12,351 bases of DNA from Streptomyces roseochromogenus subsp. oscitans DS 12.976 (GTDB lineage: Bacteria; Actinomycetota; Actinomycetes; Streptomycetales; Streptomycetaceae): NCBI RefSeq assembly GCF_000497445.1, contig NZ_CM002285.1, forward strand, positions 5,850,405-5,862,755. The letters are read 5' to 3'. A model generated the notes under the pieces. That model ran no database searches. It was not told where the DNA came from and saw nothing but the letters and a program-made list of their open reading frames with translations. How positions within the stretch are numbered: position 1 is the stretch's first letter; every line of letters starts with the position of its first letter. A program made the translations under genes and the position numbers. Positions 1-5,641 of the stretch are shown here, piece after piece.

Positions 1-1
1 G

Positions 2-142
2 CTGTGGGTGCGCGTCGACTGGCTGGACCGGCGCGGCGGGCGCCCGGCCGGCAAGGACGTGAAGGGCCTGCGCGGTACGGGCATCGCGGCCGGCGACGCG
101 GCCCCGGGCGGGGCCCGCCGCCGTACCGCGGCGCCGGTATAG
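2..142 (+). CDS. 3' end of an unidentified protein gene (partial)
   Basis: An open frame enters from the left edge and stops at TAG 140-142. It gives 46 residues, starting LWVRVDWLDRRGG and ending in an Ala/Arg/Pro-rich tail. Nearly every codon ends in G or C and two Trp codons are used, which fits a real Streptomyces C-terminus rather than a shadow frame. The family is not recognisable from this tail. The gene converges on the roadblock operon, with only 12 bases between the two stop codons. No function is assigned. Confidence 0.55.
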   Translation: MWVRVDWLDRRGGRPAGKDVKGLRGTGIAAGDAAPGGARRRTAAPV

Positions 143-154
143 GCCGGACCGGCC
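142..154. terminator. Inverted repeat between convergent stop codons, possible bidirectional terminator
   Basis: GGCCGG-A-CCGGCC is a perfect palindrome that fills the gap between TAG (140-142) and the complementary stop at 155-157. As RNA it could fold only as a short stem with the central bases as loop, and it has no U tract. Its position between convergent genes suggests a shared weak terminator, but this is inference. Confidence 0.3.
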
Positions 155-529
155 CTAGACCTCCAGCTCCCCCTCGATCCGCTTCAGCTGGTGCCGGGCC
201 ATCGCCAGGTTGGCCCGGGACGAGTCGAGGACCAGGTAGAGGAACAGGCCGTTGCCGCCGCGGCTCTTGAGCGGGCGGATCAGGTGGTACTGGTCCGTGA
301 GGGTGATCAGGACGTCCTCGATCGCGCCCTTGAGGCCCAGTATCTCCATCGTGCGCATCTTGGCGCGGATCACGTCCGTGTTGCCGGCGGCGGCCACGTT
401 CATGTCGAAGCTCTTGCTGCCGCCCATCGTGCCCAGCGCCATCCCGCTGGTGTAGTCGACGAGTGCGACGCCGGTGGCACCCTCGATGGAGGTGAGGGCT
501 TCCTTCAGCGCTGTCTCGGAGTTGGCCAT
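155..529 (-). CDS. Roadblock-like small protein (124 aa), last gene of the roadblock operon
   Basis: The start is ATG at 529 with AAGGA six bases upstream, 21 bases after the probable stop of the preceding gene. The 124-residue protein has the alternating strand/helix pattern of the Roadblock/LC7 (MglB-like) fold: an N-terminal helix, the strand ALVDYTSGMALGT (about residues 22-34), a central helix, IEDVLIT and YHLIRP strands (about 70-85), FLYLVLD (about 95-101) and a final amphipathic helix ending ELEV. It is clearly paralogous to the first gene of the operon (1869-2252), sharing ALVDxTSGxALGTxG, xEDV, YHLxR and NLAxAR. Roadblock proteins are typically dimeric scaffolds or regulators of small Ras-like GTPases. 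No GTPase gene is visible here, so the partner is unknown. The domain family is likely; the function is not assigned. Confidence 0.85.
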   Translation of the reverse strand: MANSETALKEALTSIEGATGVALVDYTSGMALGTMGGSKSFDMNVAAAGNTDVIRAKMRTMEILGLKGAIEDVLITLTDQYHLIRPLKSRGGNGLFLYLVLDSSRANLAMARHQLKRIEGELEV

Positions 530-550
530 GCTGGTTCCTTTCGAAGGTGG

Positions 551-1040
551 TCAACTGTCGGTTGCGGTGCGCGCCTCGGCGGTCGTCGTGCGGGGCGCGC
601 GCGTGCTGCGGGGGGCGTGCGGGGGTGGTCCGGTCGGTCCGGCGGGCGGCCCGGGCGGCCTCGGCGGCGTCGAGCAGCTCCCCGATGCGGGCGCCGGACC
701 GGCGGCCCTCCAGGTGCAGCCGGCCGACGTTGACCCGGTCCTGGGCGAGCAGGGTCAGTACGGCGGTGCGGCCGGCCGCGTAGGTGGCGACATAGCCGCG
801 CTCGCCGCGCACCAGCAGCTCCCGGAAGCCGCCGTGCCCGGTGGCGTCGGTGACCCGCACGGCGACGCCGAGCGCGGCGGCGGTGAGGGCGGCGAGACCC
901 TCCGGGTCGACTCCGGGCGTGTCGTGGGCGACGACGAGTCCGTCGACGCCGGCCGCGAGCGCGCCGGTGAGCTGCGGCACCCGTCCGCGCAGCCGGTGCA
1001 GCTCGTCCAGGACGGTTCGGAGGTCGTCCTCGGACACCAT
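551..1040 (-). CDS. Roadblock/LC7 domain protein with a frameshifted C-terminal tail
   Basis: The start is ATG at 1040 with AGGAG upstream, 31 bases after the PATAN-like gene. The first ~125 codons read as a canonical Roadblock/LC7 domain, with LTGALAAGVDGLVVAH, AALTAAALGVAVRVTDATG, GGFRELLVRG, GYVATYAAG and VLTLLAQDRVNVGRLHLEG in order. That frame then meets no stop before base 1 of the window and would run through the whole downstream gene, which is not credible. In the +1 frame the tail reads APRTTTAEARTATDS and stops at TGA (553-551), 21 bases before the next start with its RBS. I therefore infer a one-base frame break, most likely an extra base in a G run at 610-615 or 621-625 (+ strand). 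The conserved domain is intact; only the low-complexity tail is affected. An assembly error is as likely as a true mutation. Confidence 0.72.
610..625 (-). other. Probable single-base frame break in the roadblock gene
   Basis: Two G runs lie here (six at 610-615, five at 621-625). The span 551-1040 is 490 bases, one more than a multiple of three. The frame before this point carries the Roadblock domain, and the frame after it carries the plausible tail and stop. The exact base cannot be fixed from the sequence alone. Confidence 0.5.
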
Positions 1041-1071
1041 CAGCTCTCTCCTCTCGGCGGGGCGGTGCCGT

Positions 1072-1872
1072 TCAAAGCGCCTCCAGCGCATCCCTGAGCC
1101 TCTTCAGCAGCGCGATGTCGGGGTCGGTGACCGGGGCTGGGGGCGGCGGGGGAGGTGCCGTGACGACGGGGGCCAGCGGGACGACATGGCCGGCCGCCGC
1201 CAGCCGGCGCACGTCGACCAGGGTGTGGAAGGCCTGCCGGCCCAGGTTCCGGGCGATCCCGGCGGCCGTGCGGACGCCGTCCACGCGGTCCAGGACCGCC
1301 TGCTGGCGGGGCGTGACGGGCACGGCCGGCGCCGGGTCGGCGCGGATCAGCGGGGCGCTGTCGGCGGACGGGTCGCGCCACAGCCGGTGGAGCAGCAGAC
1401 GGCGGCGCAGCGTCTCGCGTTCCAGGGCGACGACCGGCACCGAGGGCAGCGAGTCGACGCGGGGCGTGTGGTCGTAGCGGAAACGGCCCGGGGCGCTGCT
1501 CGGGGCCAGAGCGAAGTACCCGGCGTCGTACACCGCGTCCAGCTGGCACAGCTCCAGCGCGCCCGCGGGTAACAGCCCCGAGTCCAGTAGGAGTTCGGCG
1601 GTGTGCAGCGGGCCGGCGGCCTGGGCGGCGGCCCGCTGCCAGGCGGCGGTCGCGAGGGTGCCGTGGGCCGTGAGGAGCACGTCGAGACCGGGGGCGAGCG
1701 GGCTCTCGGCGTGCACCACCCGGCCCTCGGCGAGATACAGGGTGCCGTGCTCGCGGACCAGGACGCCGGTGGCCCGCTCCTCGGCCAGCCGGGTGAGCAT
1801 CGGCGACAGCGCCCGGCCGGCCGACTTGTCCCGCACCGGCAGGGGCGGCGGAGGTAAGTGCGCCACGGTCAT
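1072..1872 (-). CDS. DUF4388/PATAN-like protein with predicted winged helix, TTA-containing (266 aa)
   Basis: The start is ATG at 1872, whose ATGA overlaps the TGA of the upstream roadblock-like gene (1871-1869). An upstream in-frame extension to 1950 lies inside that gene and is not used. Residues ~25-135 look like a DUF4388 (PATAN) domain: LTRLAEERATGVLVREHGTL, the strand pair LYLAEGRVVHAES, then helices and the aromatic YDAGYFAL. PATAN domains are common in bacterial regulators and signalling proteins. Residues ~187-232 (TPRQQAVLDRVDG to LAAAGHV) resemble a winged helix. A Pro run (240-247) leads to a C-terminal helix DIALLKRLRDALEAL. Leu6 and Leu101 are both TTA codons (1857-1855, 1572-1570), the rarest Streptomyces codon, so expression probably needs the bldA tRNA. 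I infer a regulatory role working with the adjacent roadblock proteins; DNA binding is unproven. Confidence 0.82.
   Translation of the reverse strand: MTVAHLPPPPLPVRDKSAGRALSPMLTRLAEERATGVLVREHGTLYLAEGRVVHAESPLAPGLDVLLTAHGTLATAAWQRAAAQAAGPLHTAELLLDSGLLPAGALELCQLDAVYDAGYFALAPSSAPGRFRYDHTPRVDSLPSVPVVALERETLRRRLLLHRLWRDPSADSAPLIRADPAPAVPVTPRQQAVLDRVDGVRTAAGIARNLGRQAFHTLVDVRRLAAAGHVVPLAPVVTAPPPPPPAPVTDPDIALLKRLRDALEAL
1570..1572 (-). other. TTA codon (Leu101) in the PATAN-like gene
   Basis: In frame with ATG 1872 the codons read GGG CTG TTA CCC GCG, which is G-L-L-P-A in the protein. I saw no other in-frame TTA codon in the window's genes by eye. Confidence 0.85.
1855..1857 (-). other. TTA codon (Leu6) in the PATAN-like gene
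   Basis: Reading from ATG at 1872 (ATG ACC GTG GCG CAC TTA), the sixth codon is TTA. In Streptomyces TTA is decoded only by the developmentally controlled bldA tRNA (established knowledge), and early TTA codons are effective translational gates. Confidence 0.85.
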
Positions 1873-2252
1873 CCCAGCACCAGCCGGGACGCCATCTCGC
1901 CGAGGCGGATCCGGGCGAGCGCGAGATTGCCCTCCTCGCGGCCGAGCCACAGATGCAGGAAGACGCTGCTGTCGAACGACGTGTCCACGAAGCGCAGCAG
2001 GTGGTAGCTGTCGTGATTGCTGACGATCACGTCCTCGACGGGCGGCCGCCCGTCACCCCGGGCCGCGAAGGCGCCGTGCTCCGCGGCCATCCGGGCCAGT
2101 TCTGCGGCCTCGGCGGCGGTCGTCTCGTGATCGCCGCCGGGGGTCTCCCCGACCGTGCCGAGGGCCAGTCCGCTCGTCCAGTCCACCAGCGCCGCTCCCC
2201 GGGCACCGGGCAACCGCATCGCTTCCAGCAGGCACTCGTCGATTCCGGGCAC
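1869..2252 (-). CDS. Roadblock-like small protein (127 aa), first gene of the roadblock operon
   Basis: The start is GTG at 2252, supported by a purine-rich GGAGGGGAG five bases upstream. The 127-residue product shares the pattern of the 124-residue protein at 155-529: GAALVDWTSGLALGTVG (about 19-35), VEDVIVSNHDSYHLLR (about 71-86), FLHLWLG (about 96-102), NLALARIRL (about 107-115) and a C-terminal helix. This is a Roadblock-type fold, with a Glu/Ala-rich central helix different from the paralogue. Its stop overlaps the start of the PATAN-like gene (ATGA), so the two are probably translationally coupled. It is the promoter-proximal gene of the four-gene operon. No catalytic motif is seen; a scaffold or GTPase-regulating role is the family expectation, not something the sequence proves. 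Confidence 0.85.
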   Translation of the reverse strand: MPGIDECLLEAMRLPGARGAALVDWTSGLALGTVGETPGGDHETTAAEAAELARMAAEHGAFAARGDGRPPVEDVIVSNHDSYHLLRFVDTSFDSSVFLHLWLGREEGNLALARIRLGEMASRLVLG

Positions 2253-2280
2253 CGTGGCTCCCCTCCCGCCTGGGACTCCG

Positions 2281-2376
2281 GCTGAGCGACAGCGACACTA
2301 CGCAACGTGCGCACGGGAGGTGAGGCCTTTGGCATTTTCCAGTGGAACGTGCGTCCGGCGCACTAGTGTGGGTCAA
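2281..2376 (-). promoter_or_regulatory. Upstream region of the roadblock operon with three short palindromes and a weak -10
   Basis: The 179 bases between the PLP-enzyme stop and the GTG at 2252 contain no convincing gene. On the - strand TAGTGT (2300-2295) is a possible -10, placing a start site about 35 bases before the GTG; the matching -35 (TCACCT) is poor. Three perfect short palindromes are CGTGCGCACG (2306-2315), TTCCA-G-TGGAA (2337-2347) and CACTAGTG (2361-2368). A TTGACC hexamer lies at 2376-2371 without a good partner. I infer a regulated promoter, but the exact elements are uncertain. Confidence 0.3.
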
Positions 2377-2431
2377 CTGACTTGTGTGACAAAGGAGTTG
2401 ATCCACTTGGCCGACGGCTGCCGATGGTGCG

Positions 2432-3838
2432 TCAACGACTCCCGGACGCCCGCAGAGTGGTGAGCGCGTCCGCATGCGCCCCTCCGGACTCCGCCACCAC
2501 CTCGGCGACGGTCTGCGGTTCCCGTACGACCGCGAAGGTCACGCCTCCCGCACCGTCCGGCGCGAAGCCGTAAATACCGGGCCGTGCAAGGGAGTTGTAG
2601 GCGTAGTGGTGGGCGAAGTAGTACGCGCCCGTGTCCAGCGCCGCCGCGTAGTCGCCCTGTTCCAGCGGGGGCAGCGCACGCCCCTCGGCCAGCAGGTCGC
2701 CCGAGAAGCAGGCCGGCCCGGCCACGTCCTGAACCACCTCGGGCCCCGTCCTGGGCCGTCCCTTGGCGTCGTACGCGGCGATCCTGAGCGGCCACGCCTC
2801 GGGCGCATACACCGTCCGCGTCGCCACCTGCACGCCCGCGTGCGTCACCGCGATCCGCCGCCCGCCCGAGCTCTTGGTGTACTCCACCCGCGCCACCACC
2901 GTCCCGTGCCGGGCCATGAGCGACCGCCCGAACTCGGTCACCAGCCCGTACCGCCCGTCGAACAGCCCTGGTACCTCCTCCGCCAGCACGCGCGCGTACT
3001 GCGCGTACGTCGGCGCCGCCACCTCCGAGGCGAAGTCCACCGACAGCCCGCCGCCGATGTCGAGCGTGTCGACCTGCCGCCGCCCGGCCCGCGCGTTGAT
3101 CTCCTCCGCGAGCGCATACGTCTCCGCCACGCCCCGCGCCAGCAGCGGCATCGGGATGCCCTGCGAGCCGGTGTGCGCATGCAGCCGGGTCAGCCACGGC
3201 CGCTCCAGGAACGCCCGTACGACCCACTCGCGCGCCCCCTCGTCGCGCAGGCCGACCCCGAACTTGGAGGTCGCCGTCGCCGTGGAGGTGGCCCCGATCG
3301 AGCCACCGCCGATCTGCGGGTTGATCCGGATGCCGAGCGGAGACCGCAGAGAGGTCATGGGGGCACCTCCCACGCCTTCGGGGCCGCGAGGGAGGACCAG
3401 GGCGTCGAGCCGGTCCAGCTCCTGCGGGTTGTCCGCGTTGACGGCGATGCCCAGCGTCAGCGCCTCGCGCAGCTCGGCCGGGGTCTTCGCGGGCGCGTCC
3501 AGCACCGTCCGCTCCGCCGGCACCCCGGCCGCCCGCGCCAGCGCCAGCTCGCCCGGGCTCGCCACCTCCGCGCCGAGGCCCTCCTCGTGCAGCAGTCGCA
3601 GCACCGGCACCAGCGGGGTCGCCTTCACCGCGAAGGCGTGCAGCACCGGCGTCCCGGACGGCACGACCGCGTCGAACGCCGCCCGCAGAGCCGCCGCCGA
3701 CTGCTGGATCCCGGTCATGTCCAGCAGCCCCAGCACGGCCGCGTCCGGACCGAGCAGCCCCTGCTCCACGGCGGCGCGCACCGCCTCGTCCCGCCGGGCG
3801 GCGCGCTCCTGTGCCTCGGCCTCGATGTCCCGCTCCAC
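2432..3838 (-). CDS. PLP-dependent decarboxylase-like enzyme (fold type III, LysA/ornithine decarboxylase superfamily)
   Basis: The start is GTG at 3838 with GGGGAG upstream; the product is 468 aa. Lys72 in HAFAVKATPLVPVL matches the PLP-binding lysine of alanine-racemase-fold decarboxylases. AEVASPGELALA (about 90-101), RINPQIGGGS (171-180), RLHAHTGSQG (218-227), LDIGGGLSVDF (259-269, the phosphate-binding glycine loop) and the C-terminal GPACFSGD (374-381) with DTGAYYFAHH (402-411) complete the signature. In diaminopimelate decarboxylase the Cys is normally followed by Glu (CES.D); here it is Phe378, so the substrate may not be diaminopimelate and lysA is not claimed. Residues ~148-166 are an insertion derived from a dispersed repeat. 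The gene is divergent from the hut operon across 138 bases and may share its regulation, which is inference. A decarboxylase or a related racemase-like activity is likely. Confidence 0.85.
   Translation of the reverse strand: MERDIEAEAQERAARRDEAVRAAVEQGLLGPDAAVLGLLDMTGIQQSAAALRAAFDAVVPSGTPVLHAFAVKATPLVPVLRLLHEEGLGAEVASPGELALARAAGVPAERTVLDAPAKTPAELREALTLGIAVNADNPQELDRLDALVLPRGPEGVGGAPMTSLRSPLGIRINPQIGGGSIGATSTATATSKFGVGLRDEGAREWVVRAFLERPWLTRLHAHTGSQGIPMPLLARGVAETYALAEEINARAGRRQVDTLDIGGGLSVDFASEVAAPTYAQYARVLAEEVPGLFDGRYGLVTEFGRSLMARHGTVVARVEYTKSSGGRRIAVTHAGVQVATRTVYAPEAWPLRIAAYDAKGRPRTGPEVVQDVAGPACFSGDLLAEGRALPPLEQGDYAAALDTGAYYFAHHYAYNSLARPGIYGFAPDGAGGVTFAVVREPQTVAEVVAESGGAHADALTTLRASGSR
3355..3396 (-). 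repeat. Dispersed hairpin repeat, copy 1, inside the PLP-enzyme gene
   Basis: On the + strand an ATGGGGG block (3357-3363) is followed by CACCTCCC, a GC-rich loop and GGGAGG. The arms CCTCCC (3366-3371) and GGGAGG (3390-3395) are complementary, with an 18-base loop. It resembles copies 2 and 3 read on the opposite strand, with more divergence. It is in frame and adds about 15 residues (VLPRGPEGVGGAPMT) between the helix ending ELDRLDAL and the conserved strand LGIRINPQ. Confidence 0.55.
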
Positions 3839-3879
3839 GGCATCTCCCCTCGTGTCCGCCTCCGGTATATCCAGCCAAA

Positions 3880-3890
3880 CACCGACGGTG
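3880..3890. promoter_or_regulatory. Short palindrome in the divergent intergenic region
   Basis: CACCG-A-CGGTG is a perfect 5+1+5 inverted repeat 42 bases upstream of the PLP-enzyme GTG. It could be an operator for the leftward gene. No clear leftward -10/-35 pair is visible, and such GC-rich palindromes arise easily by chance. Confidence 0.2.
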
Positions 3891-3914
3891 CGCGAACAGG
3901 GTCGTTCCGATGTA

Positions 3915-3943
3915 TTGACTAGTTCTATTCAGGCGGACAGGAT
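3915..3943 (+). promoter_or_regulatory. Predicted sigma-70-type (HrdB-like) promoter of the hut operon
   Basis: TTGACT (3915-3920) and CAGGAT (3938-3943) are separated by 17 bases. TTGACT matches the -35 consensus at five of six positions, and CAGGAT is close to the TAGGAT form common in Streptomyces. The predicted start is about 3950, giving a leader of some 27 bases before the hutU ATG. The AT-rich patch stands out in an otherwise very GC-rich region. Confidence 0.6.
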
Positions 3944-3952
3944 GTGAATAGA
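3924..3952. promoter_or_regulatory. Perfect inverted repeat over the hut promoter, candidate operator
   Basis: TCTATTCA (3924-3931) and TGAATAGA (3945-3952) are exact reverse complements separated by 13 bases. Half-site centres are 21 bp apart, two helical turns, which suits a dimer or tetramer binding one face. The left arm lies in the -35/-10 spacer and the right arm covers the predicted transcription start, so binding should repress. The regulator is not in the window. The site is seen directly; its role in histidine or urocanate induction is inferred. Confidence 0.6.
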
Positions 3953-3961
3953 CGTAGTAAC

Positions 3962-3970
3962 AGGAGGAGG
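3962..3970 (+). promoter_or_regulatory. Strong ribosome-binding site that fixes the hutU start
   Basis: AGGAGGAGG lies six bases before ATG 3977. It rules out the in-frame ATG at 3944, which overlaps the predicted promoter and operator. Confidence 0.8.
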
Positions 3971-3976
3971 CAGACG

Positions 3977-5641
3977 ATGTCGGGACCCCGCCCCGTACGA
4001 GCACCGCGCGGCACGGAGCTCAGCGCCCTGGGATGGCAGCAGGAGGCCGCCCTGCGCATGCTGCAGAACAACCTCGACCCGGAGGTCGCGGAGCACCCCG
4101 ACAAGCTCGTCGTCTACGGCGGCACCGGCAAGGCCGCCCGTGACTGGCGCTCCTTCGACGCGATGGTGCGCACGCTGAAGACTCTGAAGCAGGACGAGAC
4201 CATGCTGGTCCAGTCCGGCCGCCCGGTCGGCGTGATGCAGACCCACGAGTGGGCCCCGCGCGTCCTCATCGCCAACTCCAACCTGGTCGGCGACTGGGCC
4301 AACTGGGAGGAGTTCCGCCGCCTGGAGGCCCTCGGCCTGACCATGTACGGCCAGATGACCGCCGGCTCCTGGATCTACATCGGCACCCAGGGCATCCTCC
4401 AGGGCACCTACGAGACCTTCGCCGCCGTCGCCGCGAAGAAGTTCAACGGCACCCTGGCCGGCACCATCACGCTCACCGCCGGCCTCGGCGGCATGGGCGG
4501 CGCCCAGCCCCTCGCCGTCACCATGAACGACGGCGTCGCGATCTGTATCGACTGCGACCCGCGCGCCATCGAGCGCCGCATCGAGCACCGCTACCTCGAT
4601 GTGAAGGCGGACTCGCTGGACCACGCGCTCCAGCTGGCGGTGGAGGCGCGTGACGCCCGCCGTCCGCTGTCGATCGGCGTCCTCGGCAACGCGGCCGACC
4701 TGGTCCCGCAGCTGCTCGCGATGAACGCCCCCATCGACATCGTCACCGACCAGACCTCCGCCCACGACCCGCTGTCCTATCTGCCGGTGGGCGTGGCCTT
4801 CGAGGACATGGCCTCCGAGGCGGCGAAGGACCCGGCCGGCTTCACCACGCGGGCGCGTGAGTCCATGGCGAAGCACGTCGAGGCCATGGTCGGCTTCATG
4901 GACGCCGGCGCCGAGGTCTTCGACTACGGCAACTCGATCCGTGGCGAGGCCCAACTCGCCGGGTACGACCGGGCGTTCGCCTTCCCCGGCTTCGTCCCCG
5001 CGTACATCCGCCCCCTCTTCTGCGAGGGCAAGGGCCCGTTCCGCTGGGCGGCGCTGTCCGGTGACCCCGCCGACATCGCCAAGACCGACAAGGCGATCCT
5101 GGAGCTGTTCCCGGAGAACGAGTCCCTGGCCCGCTGGATCAAGATGGCCGGCGAGCGCGTCCACTTCCAGGGCCTGCCCGCGCGGATCTGCTGGCTCGGC
5201 TACGGCGAGCGCGACAAGGCCGGCGAGCGCTTCAACGACATGGTGGCGAGCGGTGAACTCGCCGCCCCGCTGGCCATCGGCCGTGACCACCTCGACTGCG
5301 GCTCGGTGGCCTCTCCGTACCGCGAGACCGAGGCCATGCTCGACGGGTCCGACGCGATCGCCGACTGGCCGCTGCTGAACGCCATGGTCAACGTGGCCTC
5401 CGGGGCGTCCTGGGTGTCCATCCACCACGGTGGCGGCGTGGGCATGGGGCGGTCCATTCACGCCGGGCAGGTGACGGTGGCCGATGGTACGAAGCTGGGT
5501 GGCGAGAAGATCCGGCGCGTGCTGACCAACGACCCGGGTATGGGCGTCATCCGGCATGTGGACGCCGGGTACGACATCGCGGAGTCGGTTGCGCAGGAGC
5601 GGGGGGTTCGGGTGCCGATGCGTGAGGGTGACGGCGCGTGA
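3977..5641 (+). CDS. hutU: Urocanate hydratase (HutU, 554 aa)
   Basis: This is the cytosolic enzyme of histidine breakdown that hydrates urocanate to 4-imidazolone-5-propionate, using tightly bound NAD+ as an electrophile. Length (554) matches the family (~555). Visible landmarks are [11 protein letters not shown] (from Tyr47), [18 protein letters not shown], the NAD-binding GLGGMGGAQ (169-177), [15 protein letters not shown] (QTSAH 259-263), LPARICW with Cys405 at the position of the catalytic Cys410 of the Pseudomonas putida enzyme, and [20 protein letters not shown]. The start at ATG 3977 follows a strong RBS. It is first in the hutU-M20-hutF-hutI operon and shares GTGA (5638-5641) with the next gene. 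Identity is near certain. Confidence 0.98.
   Translation: MSGPRPVRAPRGTELSALGWQQEAALRMLQNNLDPEVAEHPDKLVVYGGTGKAARDWRSFDAMVRTLKTLKQDETMLVQSGRPVGVMQTHEWAPRVLIANSNLVGDWANWEEFRRLEALGLTMYGQMTAGSWIYIGTQGILQGTYETFAAVAAKKFNGTLAGTITLTAGLGGMGGAQPLAVTMNDGVAICIDCDPRAIERRIEHRYLDVKADSLDHALQLAVEARDARRPLSIGVLGNAADLVPQLLAMNAPIDIVTDQTSAHDPLSYLPVGVAFEDMASEAAKDPAGFTTRARESMAKHVEAMVGFMDAGAEVFDYGNSIRGEAQLAGYDRAFAFPGFVPAYIRPLFCEGKGPFRWAALSGDPADIAKTDKAILELFPENESLARWIKMAGERVHFQGLPARICWLGYGERDKAGERFNDMVASGELAAPLAIGRDHLDCGSVASPYRETEAMLDGSDAIADWPLLNAMVNVASGASWVSIHHGGGVGMGRSIHAGQVTVADGTKLGGEKIRRVLTNDPGMGVIRHVDAGYDIAESVAQERGVRVPMREGDGA

Noticed and set aside
1..1040. Continuous - strand frame from 1040 through to the left edge as one long protein
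   Set aside because: After the Roadblock domain it reads His/Arg/Pro-rich sequence straight through the well-supported 155-529 gene. A frame break with a stop at 551-553 is more credible.
2407..2463. Possible 18-residue + strand ORF (TTG start, preceded by AAAGGAG)
   Set aside because: It overlaps the 3' end of the PLP-enzyme gene, is very short and has no recognisable sequence or firm promoter.
3944..3976. Upstream ATG at 3944 as the hutU start
   Set aside because: It lies inside the predicted -10/operator region and has no RBS. ATG 3977 has AGGAGGAGG at the right distance.
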